A stretch of DNA of 64,000 nucleotides, taken from assembly GCA_943736015.1 (NCBI GenBank), contig OX031073.1:24331210-24395209 (forward strand), in the 5' to 3' direction. A program made the translations under genes and the position numbers. Numbering within the stretch: the first letter of the stretch is position 1; each line of letters starts with the position of its first letter. The stretch is from Tridacna crocea. Its lineage: Eukaryota > Mollusca > Bivalvia > Cardiida > Cardiidae. The notes beneath the pieces are model-generated. The model made no database searches. It worked only from the letters and a program-made list of their open reading frames with translations, and was not told the origin of the DNA. Below, piece by piece: positions 42,832 through 52,427 of this stretch.

Positions 42832-45800
42832 GTGTGTGGTTTAAAAGTGACATAATACCAGATTACCTTTCGCAAGTATTTAAAAAAAAAAATCTCAAAA
42901 AAAGAACGGTGATTAGCATTCACATGTAAATGTGGCATTAAGGACTGGCAAAGAGATAGAACGTAAATCCACCCATAGTCACCAGTGCATACACATACAA
43001 AAAAGAAAATTAAAACTCGGCGAATTTTTGCATAAGAGGCAAAAAATCAAAGAGATTTACTTCCATATCAGTATTATTACTTCAGCAAAAAAAGAATACC
43101 TATAAAACCGAAATTCTGACGTTTTACAATGGTCCAAACATTTTGCAATGATTTTTCAACAACAACAGCTTACATGGACAATTTAGTGGCATGGTACCAC
43201 TCAAAAGACTATTTTCGTGATACAATTAAAAACGTGGTGTCCGTGGTCGTGAGGTAGAGCGTCGGCCTCGTAGCTAAAAGGTCCTGAGTTCGATACCCGG
43301 GAGCGGGTGTCAACTTTGGGATTTTTCATTGGCCCACACTTTCGGCGCGAGTACTAGTAGGTTCCCAGGAAGCAGAATCGAGAGAGATTAGTATAAGTTG
43401 TAAGAACTTGTTTCTCAATCGATGTAAAATAAATATGTTTAAACTAATTAAAAACGAAAATAGATGCTCCGGTACGCCGTTTCATTAAAAACGCAATTGG
43501 GACGTTTAAGCTTACATGACACTATTAAAAACAAAAAAGGGAGGTTCCAATTAAGATAGTTTTAAACTGTACCATATTAGCTGGAACGTTCCGATTGCTA
43601 TTCAATGGTATCACGCCATTATTACTTTTTATGGTACCCTTCAAAATGTAAAAGGCTGTTCCTGTTTACATGGTACCATTCAGAACGTAATAGGGACGTT
43701 TTACTTTCCATTTATCATTTAAAATGAACTAGGATGTTCTAGTTTAAAAAGTAATGGGGTGTTTCAGTTTACATGGTACCGTTCAAAACGTAATGGAGGC
43801 GTTTTAGTTTTCCTGGTACTATTCAATATACAACAGAGACTTTAAAGTTTACATGGTACCATTTAAAATACCACAGGACGTTCCAGTTTCTATGGTACCA
43901 TTCAAAGCACAGCAGAGATGTTCAACTTTACATAAAACAATTTAACTCTTTCCCTGAGATAGAAGCCTTTTGAAAACATTATTTTCTTTCCTTCGTAAAA
44001 CAAATTTCAATACTTTGGTCACATTTATTTTGTCGTCTGCAAACGCTTTCAATTTGAAACAGCCTACAGTTTTGTCGTTTGGTAAAGAGTTAGGCCCGAA
44101 AAGGGACATTGGAATGTGCATGGTGCCATTCAAAACGCAAAAAGGTAGCGTAGCTTTGTCATACTGTATCATTTATTACAATATATATATATAATTGCAA
44201 AATCTACTTTATGTAGGGTGACAGACGGCACTAACAGCATAGAGACGACGCTTCTCATGATAATTACCGACGAAAATGACAACAGTCCTGTTTTTAGTAA
44301 CTATCACGTCATTAGAGACTATCATAAGCCAGGTATGTACATATATAAAACTTGTAAACGTTTCAAAAATAAATAATTGAGCCCTGCTCTGTGAAAAACG
44401 ATTCTTGATCTATCTGCATAAACGACCGACCAAGGTCAGCCTGCGCGATTCGCGCAGGCTGACCTGGGTCGAACCTTTTTTCCATTGGCCAATTTTCTTA
44501 ATGTCAAAGGACGAGTCCACCCTCGGATCCAGTCGGCTGTTTGACAAATTGGGGTTTATAGATCTGTTATGATGAGATGCCCTGCTTAATACAATGTATT
44601 ACGAAGATGCATTAGGCCCACTTTTGACAGAACTTGACTTATATTTACTATCTCTTTATCTAGGGTTTTTGCTCTGTGTTATATTCTATAGGAAAAAGTA
44701 GTCATGGTTTGCGGAAAGTGCATACTTTATACGTACTAAATTATTTGGAGATTTTATATAAAGTAAAAAGATTCATATAGGTATATAGAATAAAGGCAAT
44801 AATGTGTCACTTGATGTTTTAGTTTGGTTTCAAGAAACATTAATATTTCCGGTTCATTTCAAAACAATTATTTTTCCATACTATCCTATCAAAATCCATC
44901 ACAGGGCCCGTATTCTCCAACCATTCTATAGAACATTCTTTGTCTCATTTTCCAAAATTTTCAAACTTTGAAAGTATCATACGTCTGATTGGCTAAACCG
45001 TTCGGTTTAGCCAATCAGGCGTTGTGTTACGTTCAAATTTAGAAAAACTTGAAGAATAAGACTGATAAAATTCTTATGAATGCTTGTTGAATATGGCTAC
45101 AAATTCTTGCTTAGTAAATACATTGTATAATTTCTGTTATCAGGGACAGTTGTTGCTACGTTGTTGGCGCCCGACTTGGACTCTGGACTAAATGGTCAGG
45201 TGACATATCACATAACAGGTAAGTGTGCTTCTTATAAGAAAGATTTCATCGTGAGAACACGCTCTTCGTGTTGTTGGAAATCCTGCAAGGCTGACTTTTG
45301 AAGGAGTAGGATTTGAAACCTTGAGGTGCCAGATTTGATTCTCACTCAAAACACCAGGTTTTTCGTGAGGGCATATTTTGACAAGATGGCTCATAGCCCT
45401 ACCCTAGAACTGGTGAAACCAAGGGCATGTATGAATATGTGAGCTTTTGTCGTGATATGATTAAAATAATTTAAAAGCACTGCAAAACACTAATAAATCG
45501 ATCATTTCTCAGATCATAGATTCAATTGCTTACTTGACAATAAGTCAAGTTTTAATGAATAGGCGAGGCCTGCATACGCTCACAACCGACGACAAAATCT
45601 TGTGCAGGTCCAAAGTGAAAGCTAGTTGTAGACGACAAATTAATAGTTGCACATATTATGAAATTCGTCTTTCAAAGGGTAGAAGATATTGTGGAAAAAA
45701 AGGAGAAAATGCTGGTCACCATTTCCTCATTTTCACACAATGGTTTTAAAAGTTCTTTTCCTTCGGGTTATCATTTAAACGCGAGTTTAAGAGGAAAAGA

Positions 45801-48800
45801 GTTAATTATTTACATACTGAACGAGACTATTTTTCAAAACATTGTAAAGATCTGTGGCCATTTTGATCGGAAACATCTCACAAAGAGTCATACTGTATTC
45901 ATCCAAAACAAAAACAGTATTCATCCGAAACGTAGCTCGTCCAGACTTTGTTTCACAGTACATTCAGCAAAACTTCTAACCGGTCAGTTTTATTTCTCCT
46001 GTAAATAGGTACATAAAAGGTATGTGAAGCTGGCTCAACGCTCAGAAATCGACATTCAGTTCAACACCAGCCTTGTTGAGCCAGCTCAACATTCCAGCTC
46101 AACGGCCAGCTCAGCAGACTTTGATTTTGACATAAATATGTATTTTTGCTGTCGCGCTGGCCGTTGGGCTGGAATGTAGGGCTGGCTCAACGGACTTCGA
46201 TTTTGACATATATCATGTATTCTTGCTGTTGGGCTGGAATGTCGTGCTGGCTCAGCGGACATTGAACGAAACATATGTATACGTAAGTATTTTTAATGTT
46301 GAGCTGGCTGTTGAGCTGGAATGCCCAACTGACTAAACGGACATTGATCGAAGCAAATGTATAAGTATTTTTATTGTTGAGCTGGCAATTAAGCTGAAAT
46401 GTCGAGCTGGCTCAACGGACTTTGATTTTGACACACATATATACATATGTATTTTTGCTGTTGAGCTGACCGTTGAGCTAAACGGAAATTGATCGAAGCA
46501 TATGTATAAGTATTTTTATTGTTGAGCTGGCGGTTGAGCTGGAATGTCGAGCTTGCTAAGCGGACTTTGATTTTGAGACATATATGTATTTGTGCTGTTT
46601 GGCTGGTGATTGAGCTGGACTTTCAAGCTGACTCAACGGACTTTGATGTTGACATCTGTAAGTATTTTTCCTGTTGACCTGGCGGTTGGGCTGGACTTTC
46701 GAGCTGGCTAAACGGACTTTGATTTTGACACACATATGTATTTTTGCTGTTGAACTGGTCGTTGAGCTGGAATTTCGATCTTGCTCAACAGAAATTGATC
46801 GAAGCATATGTACAAGCATTTTTATTGTTAAGCTGGCCGTTGAGCTAGAATGTCAAGCTGGCTAAAAGGACTTTGATTTCGACATATAAATGTATTTTTC
46901 TGTTGAGCTGGTGGTTGAGCTGGAATGTCGAGCTGGCTCAACGGACATTGATCGAAAGATACGTGTAAGTATTTTTACCGTTGAGCTGGCCGTTGAGCTG
47001 GAATGTCGAGCTGGCTCAACGGACTTTGATTTTGACATGTATATGTATTTTGGCTGTTGGGCTGGTGGTTGAGCTGGAATTTCGAGCTGGCTCAACGGAC
47101 ATTGAAGCATATGTATAAGTATTTTTATTGTTAAACTGGCAGTTGAGCTGAAATGTCGAGCTAGCTCAACGGACTTTGATTTTGATGCACATATATATTA
47201 TGTATTTTTGCTGTTGAGCTGGCCGTTGTGCTGGAATGTCGAGCTAGATCAACGGACATTGATTGAAACATGTTTATAAGTATTTTTACCGTTGATTTAG
47301 ACGTTGAGCTGGAATGTCGAGCTGGCTCCACGGATATGGATCTTGAGTTTTGCTGTTGGGATGGCCGTTGAGCTGGAATGTCGAGCTGGCTCAACGGACT
47401 TTGATTTTGACATGTATATGTATTTTGGCTGTTGGGCTGGTGGTTGAGCTGGAATTTCGAGCTGGCTCAACGGACATTGAAGCATATGTATAAGTATTTT
47501 TATTGTTAAACTGGCAGTTGAGCTGAAATGTCGAGCTAGCTCAACGGACTTTGATTTTGATGCACATATATATTATGTATTTTTGCTGTTGAGCTGGCCG
47601 TTGTGCTGGAATGTCGAGCTAGCTCAACGGACATTGATTGAAACATGTTTATAAGTATTTTTACCGTTGATTTGGTCGTTGAGCTGGAATGTCGAGCTGG
47701 CTCCACGGATATGGATCTTGAGTTTTGCTGTTGGGATGGCCGTTGAGCTGGAATGTCGAGCTGGCTCAACGGACTTTGATTTTGACATATATATGTTTTT
47801 TTTGCTGTTGGGCTGGTGGTTGAGCAGGAATGTCGAGCTGGCTCCACGGACACGGATCTTGTAGTTTTGCTGTTGAGCTGGCCGTTGAGCTGGAATGTCG
47901 AGCTGGCTCAAAGGACTTTGATTTTGACATGTATATGTATTTTTGCTGTTGAGCTGGTGGTTGAGCTTGAATGTCGAGGTGGCTCAACGGACATTGATCG
48001 AAGCGTATGTATAGGTATTTTTATTGCTTAGCTGGCGGTTGAGCTGGGATGTCGAGCTGGCTCAACGGACATGGATCTACTATTTTTGCTGTTGAGCTGG
48101 CGGTTGAGCTGGAATATCGAGCTAGCTCAACGGACATTGATTGAAACATATGTATAAGTATTTTTACTGTTGAGCTGGCCGTTGAGCTGGTATGTCGGGC
48201 TGGCTCAACGGACATGGAGCTCGTAGTTTTGCTGTTGAGCTGGCCGTTGAGCTGGAACGTCAAGCTGGCTCAACGGACTTTGATTTTGACATGTATATGT
48301 ATTTTTGCTCTTGAGTTGGCCGTTGAGCTCGAATGGCGAGCTGGCTCAACAAGGCTGGTGTTGAGCTGAATGTCGATAAATGAGACTTGAGCTAACTTCA
48401 CTGACCCGTAGATAAAGATAATTTATAACATAAGTCTGGACAACAGATCTGATATTGCAATAAGCATATTTTCGATTTTGCCGAAATAAGGCATCTCTAT
48501 TTTTTTTTAAAAAAAGGGGGAAAACACATGGTTTGCGCTTGCGTTGTGCCTGTCAGACAAACCAGGTTAAAAAGAGAAGCACACATTACTGAATTTTTGT
48601 CAGCAATAAGGGAAAACATTAAAATTACTTTCTGCACAAAAATATAACCCAAGAGAAGGAGAACCAAGTCCTCTCTCTCTCAAAAAAAGGATTTTTTAAA
48701 AATTTTCGATGTTAGATGAATGAATGTTTAATAACTTCTTTTCAATTGAACAAGTAGAACTAAAACTAAATGAACTGCTTCTTTTCTGGATAGTGGATGT

Positions 48801-48998
48801 CATTAAAAGGCCTACGGGGAAATTCAACTTGAAGTGGCCGTTTAGAAGTTTTGTTTAGTGCATTTTAAAACGTTTGTCATGATTTTTAAAGGAATAAACA
48901 CTCTTCAAAAGTTTAAAAAAAAAAAGGGGGAAAAAAAAAAGGAAAAAAAAAGGGGGGGAAAGGGGAAAGGGGAAAGGGGAAAAAAAAGGGAAAAAAAA

Positions 48999-49039
<41 letters not shown>

Positions 49040-49746
49040 CACTTTTTTCTGTTTGTCAAATATATTATTACTTGTCATATCTTTCCGATTTAGAAAGTGT
49101 TACTCTGTTCGAGTAGAATTTTTAGAAGCTTAGACTACCTGCTTCTAGAAATTTTACTTGAAAATCTTCTGCTAACTATGTGAGACCCAAGGACTGTAAA
49201 AAACTTCACGTCCTATCCCGATCGCAGCCTGTTTTACGATTTTGTTTATCGGGGTAAGACTTTTTAAAAACAGGTTTGGTGAGACAGGAGCTTCAGGCAT
49301 TATCAGGCCTAAATTACACGTTCTGCCCCGACCACAACCCCTGTAAGCATGGGGTAAGACGTTCTGATATATAGTTTGGTCTGACGGGGGCTTTAACAGC
49401 ACAAGAGCTTTACAAACTTTAATGAAATAAACATGACATGTACATCATCATGTATGGACATTTTTTTTCTCTTGATACAGGTGGCAACAGTGCGGGAGCA
49501 TTCGGCCTGGACCTCCAATCTGGGGTTCTGTTCACGATGTACGGGCTTAGATATGATCAAAGTCCCATGTACGAACTGATCATTGAGGCTAGAGATAAAG
49601 GTTCTGCGCCAAGGACGTCCACTACAACCATGACTGTTTCGTTGATAGAAAGTGTTGGAAATAACGCAGTAGTATCGACAATACCAAGCAGATGTTTTGT
49701 ACTTCTTTTCTTTTTCATTTTTGTTCTCATTATAGAAATATTATAG
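42576..49746 (+). CDS. Cadherin-repeat protein, 3' part (two EC repeats and hydrophobic C-terminus)
   Basis: Calcium-dependent adhesion-type protein of the cell surface. Four exons join in frame: 42576-42831, 44217-44332, 45144-45218, 49481-49746, giving 236 codons plus stop. The first exon opens in phase (two bases finish a codon), so upstream exons exist but I could not find them in the window. Repeat 1 has IAETVPAGTSVYRVVAIDAD, then DENDNSPVF. Repeat 2 has APDLDSGLNGQVTYHITG and ends EARDKGSAPRTSTTTMTVSL. These are the Ca-binding signatures DxD, DxNDNxP and D.GSAP. After the second repeat comes a ~15-residue linker, then CFVLLFFFIFVLIIEIL and stop. There is no cytoplasmic catenin-binding region. 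This fits a GPI-attachment signal or a tail-less membrane anchor. Alternatively, the stop belongs to a read-through isoform and longer forms splice earlier; no strong donor is seen. Confidence 0.9.
42832..43140. other. Cadherin intron, unassigned
   Basis: AT-rich, nothing recognised. Confidence 0.4.
43235..43445 (+). mobile_element. tRNA-derived SINE (non-Deu type)
   Basis: tRNA-like head GTGGTCGTGAGGTAGAGCG and GAGTTCGATACCC, a ~90-bp body, and the tail GTAAAATAAATATGTTTAAA. Flanked by AATTAAAAACG at 43224-43234 and 43446-43456. Confidence 0.85.
43942..44092. mobile_element. Family A MITE, copy 22 (hairpin deleted)
   Basis: TTAACTCTTTCCCTGAGATA ... TTTGGTAAAGAGTTA; arms present, centre missing. 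Confidence 0.85.
44217..44332 (+). CDS. Cadherin exon b (DENDNSP linker)
   Basis: Acceptor TTATGTAG, donor G/GTATGT (phase 1). Carries LLMIITDENDNSPVFSNY, the calcium-site linker between repeats. Confidence 0.93.
44379..44640. mobile_element. Family B element, copy 8 (cadherin intron)
   Basis: CCCTGCTCTGTGAAAAACG left end, hairpin AGGTCAGCCTGCGCGATTCG / complement (44432-44470), right end GATGCATTAGGCCC. Starts 46 nt after the donor of exon b. Confidence 0.85.
44905..45100. mobile_element. Family D element, copy 3
   Basis: GGGCCCGTATTCTCCAACCA ... TGCTTGTTGAATATGG; palindrome GGCTAAACCGTTCGGTTTAG. Ends about 40 nt before the exon c acceptor. Confidence 0.88.
45144..45218 (+). CDS. Cadherin exon c (75 nt)
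   Basis: Acceptor GTTATCAG, donor G/GTAAGT. Encodes TVVATLLAPDLDSGLNGQVT, the DxDSGxNG site. Length is a multiple of three. Confidence 0.92.
45219..45565. other. Cadherin intron, unassigned
   Basis: No repeat family or gene recognised. Confidence 0.4.
45570..45806. mobile_element. Family A MITE, degenerate copy 23
   Basis: ACCGACGACAAAATC arm, AGGAGAAAATGCTGGTCACC half hairpin, GGAAAAGAGTTAA end. Confidence 0.7.
46024..48401 (+). mobile_element. Family S satellite element, copy 2, with terminal inverted repeats
   Basis: Left terminus 46024-46090 (GTGAAGCTGGCTCAA .. CGACATTCAGTTCAACACCA GCCTTGTTGAGCCAGCTC) is the complement of the right terminus 48345-48401. Between them are about 28 GTTGAGCTGG monomers of ~75-80 bp with the same two tail types as copy 1. 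A 375-bp stretch near 46985-47360 is repeated almost exactly at 47360-47735. Confidence 0.92.
48402..48880. other. Cadherin intron, unassigned
   Basis: Nothing recognised. Confidence 0.4.
48910..49034 (+). repeat. A/G-rich low-complexity tract
   Basis: Alternating A and G runs ending in a ~32-nt A tract. Confidence 0.95.
49160..49410. repeat. Short repeated motif region
   Basis: GGGTAAGAC and CACGT(T)CT..CCCCGAC blocks occur twice (about 49200-49262 and 49317-49352). Likely a dispersed repeat; no gene. Confidence 0.4.
49481..49746 (+). CDS. Cadherin terminal exon
   Basis: Acceptor TTGATACAG after a T tract; stop TAG 49744-49746. Ends the second EC repeat and encodes the hydrophobic tail. 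Confidence 0.93.
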
Positions 49747-49750
49747 TTCA

Positions 49751-49796
49751 AATAAATTCGAGTTTTAACATCACGTTTACAAATTTTGTGTGTGAA
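49751..49796 (+). terminator. Cadherin gene poly(A) site
   Basis: AATAAA at 49751-49756, only four nt after the stop codon, followed by a GT-rich stretch TTTTGTGTGTGAA at about 49784-49796. Predicts an extremely short 3' UTR. Confidence 0.7.
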
Positions 49797-49854
49797 ATTA
49801 AAAATGAACAACAGAAATTAAGATAATCATTTTTTAAACTTTGGCCGACGGCCT

Positions 49855-50060
49855 TTAACTCTTTATCACACAGTTCAGAGTTTTTACGACCCTTAAGAAG
49901 GAGCCTTTTGAAAACATTATGGGAAAGGAGGAAATGCCGGTAAACAACATTTTCTCCTTTTTCCAAACTGTTTTCTATCTTTCCACCAAGGAACTCAAAA
50001 TCTGAATTAAATTTATTATTTGTTCTGCAACTGTGTTCAGTTTGGATAAATTTGTGACAC
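49855..50060. mobile_element. Family A MITE, copy 24 (diverged)
   Basis: TTAACTCTTTATCACACAGT, mismatched hairpin GGAAATGCCGGTAAACAAC, right arm decayed. Confidence 0.8.
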
Positions 50061-50084
50061 GTCTCGCGAAAAGATACAAAAAGG

Positions 50085-50345
50085 GGAATTCCGTACATCA
50101 ATTAGATGTATATAGATCAAAGATAGTGGGGATCAATTTAAGTTGATATTTCAGAAATATTGTATACTAACGTTGAATTACCCCTTTTTATACAGAAAAT
50201 ATCATAAAAGCGAATAGTGTTGACCCTGGTCAGACTGCACAACCCGTGCAGTCTGACCAGAGTCGACATTTTTCGCTGTTCCCAGATGGTCCCTTTTTGC
50301 GTGGTGGGTCACATTTGCATTAGAAATATTAAATCCCACTCTATA
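50085..50345. mobile_element. Family G element, copy 2
   Basis: Intact hairpin GACCCTGGTCAGACTGCAC / complement at 50222-50267, then GGTCCCTTTTTGCGTGGTGG. Confidence 0.8.
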
Positions 50346-51600
50346 TAGTGTGCACATCTCATATTTTTTATCTGTAATTTCATAAATTACGATCTTTCGT
50401 TTTCATAAACAAAACCTGTCGAAGTATTGAAAATACGATCTGTAATTCGCAGTTACATGTATAGGGCTTTCAGCCATATGCAATTTTGATAACCACTGCA
50501 AATTGACGAAACATTTGCCAATTTCCAGTTGTCTTCTCAGGTCTTAAAAACACTGCAAAATTTGAATTATTCAGTTGAATGTCACTTATTCAAATCTAAA
50601 TTATTTCAAACGTATCTGTTAATATTGTGCGTTAATTGAATCAATCATGTTTTGGCAAAAACAATCAAGAAGCCATTATGGTACCTTGTGATAGAACTTA
50701 AAACTGCTACCCTGCTTTTTCTTCAACGAGGACGAAAGTAAGAAAGCTTATGTTTCCTTCTCAGAAAATTAATTAATAAAACAAATGTTTTGCTCCTTTT
50801 TTCGAATTACCGTGTATACATTGACATTTTGTAATACGGCTGATAGGCGATGATTTTTAGATCTTTCAATGTAAATGTCATTTTTTGCATGGGAAATAAC
50901 TGCGTCTGTAGAGAGAAAAAAGATGGCAAAACATAAAACTACGTTGTATAAAACCATTTATTATATACCTAGCAGTGAAATCCTGGAATTTCCCAATGTA
51001 ATAAATTTGGATATCATCACTAGTGACGATATCAACTTTCACTTCCTGCCGTAATTTAGGAACTCCCTTTTTTTCATTAAGCACTTATAGATAGTGTTAA
51101 TTGTAAGTTCTATATTTTCAACCAAACAATCCAACTACTTTTCTCAGTGTCGTTTTTTTCACTTAAATTATGTATTTATCCGCACCATGTCCCTGATTTC
51201 TTCTCTCTATCCAACGTATTGATTTCGACTTTCAAACGAAAAATTAAATATAATAATGTTGATAAGGTATATAATAAATAGAATAACCAACTGGTTATTT
51301 TTGATATGAAAAATATCTCACTCGGATGCGTCGTAAGGCTGCGCACTCGTTTTTTCAACGCCTAACAACGCATCATCGTAAAAAACGTAATTTTCATATA
51401 AAAAAAAACCGGTTGGTTAAACTCTTTTCATATCATTCTGAATAATATTTAAATCTACATCATTTTAATAATATTTGAATAAAGTCTGATCTACAACTTT
51501 GTCACTATCGTTTGCCTTTTTCATTTACGGGGTGTTAAGGAAACAACTAGGATCGGTGCGTGACATCGCAGGAGCTAATTTTAATGTTTCAAAAATGGCG
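50346..51600. other. Intergenic AT-rich sequence
   Basis: Between the cadherin and IgGFc genes. A short inverted repeat around 51285-51420 (AACCAACTGGTTATTTTTGA / ..AAAACCGGTTGGTT) flanks a palindrome-like stretch. No gene recognised. Confidence 0.4.
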
Positions 51601-51629
51601 GACAATTGCTTACATGGATAACACTTTAC

Positions 51630-51760
51630 AAGACGACAAAAAAAATAAGTATGGTCTAAATTGAAAATATTTGCAGACGTCAAATAGAAAACTTTCCAAA
51701 TGATGTGATTTGTCTTGACAGAAGGAAAGTATTGTGGGAAAAGGGAAATATTTCCACTGA
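51630..51760. mobile_element. Family A MITE, degenerate fragment
   Basis: GACGACAAAAAAAATAAG, TCTAAATTGAAAATATTTGC AGACG, ATTGTGGGAAAAGGGAAA. Confidence 0.6.
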
Positions 51761-51779
51761 AAAAATAAAATCTGAATCG

Positions 51780-51905
51780 GGGTCCGTGTTCACTATCCTT
51801 AGGAATATTCTGTGTCATTTGGTCTAACCAATGTAACCAATCAGAACTTGTGTTATTTTCAAATTTAGACAGAGATAAAGAATGGAAATATTCTTAAGAA
51901 TAACG
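51780..51905. mobile_element. Family D element, copy 4 (degenerate)
   Basis: GGGGTCCGTGTTCACTATCC, TGGTCTAACCAATGTAACCA ATCAGA. Confidence 0.65.
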
Positions 51906-51906
51906 T

Positions 51907-52198
51907 AATATTGCTATGCGTTGCTATGCGGGAGGGGTACGCCACGGGGAATAACGGAAAAGAACTGTACTAGATTTTGATAAAGCTCCTCCTAGAAAGG
52001 GTTAAAAGCTTGAAATAAATAGAATATTTGTATTTTTCGGTGAAAGATCGAAATTTATTTCATCTCGTGAACACCATCGGTAATATTTTCACGAGTGGCG
52101 GAGCCGGAGCCACTCGTGAAAATATTACCGATGGTGTTCACGAGATGAAATAAATTTCGATCTTTCACCGAAAAATACAAATATCCTCTATGTATTTG
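51907..52198. mobile_element. Family E element, copy 3 (inverted)
   Basis: GCTATGCGGGAGGGGTACGC .. AGAAAGGGTTAA, then hairpin CACCATCGGTAATATTTTCA CGAGTGGC / complement at 52072-52144. Ends about 210 nt before the IgGFc-gene ATG, so it lies in the likely promoter region. Confidence 0.9.
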
Positions 52199-52409
52199 TC
52201 GCCATGGTTATGTCTGCACACAAGTCAGTCAAATGTCAATATCGACAGTCAGCCGGTGCAATCAGCAAGGTCGTTTTGACAAATGATTGCAATGTCACTG
52301 TCCACATAAATATTTCATGTTTAAATAATTGGTTTTCAAGAATGGCTCAACTTATTAAGCGGAAGCGGCCATTTCCATTCAGTGTTGCCACAGACAAAGC
52401 ACAGACGAA

Positions 52410-52427
52410 ATGACATCTACGAAAGAG
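52410..52427 (+). CDS. IgGFc-domain gene coding exon 1
   Basis: ATG ACA TCT ACG AAA GAG then GTATGT. Purine at -3. Short first coding exon; weaker than the others because only 18 nt are coding. Confidence 0.6.

Larger units (their letters stand above)
43145..44175 (+). repeat. ~46-bp CATGGTACCATTCAAAA minisatellite with two insertions
   Basis: Units with TTTACATGGTACCATTCAAA ACGTAATGGGACGTT, each holding a CATGGTACCATG-like palindrome. Split by a SINE (43235-43445) and a family A copy (43942-44092). Confidence 0.85.

Noticed and set aside
52204-52413. 69-codon frame just upstream of the IgGFc exon 1
   Set aside because: Overlaps the chosen ATG in another frame, has no signal peptide and does not splice in frame to the later exons; treated as 5' UTR.
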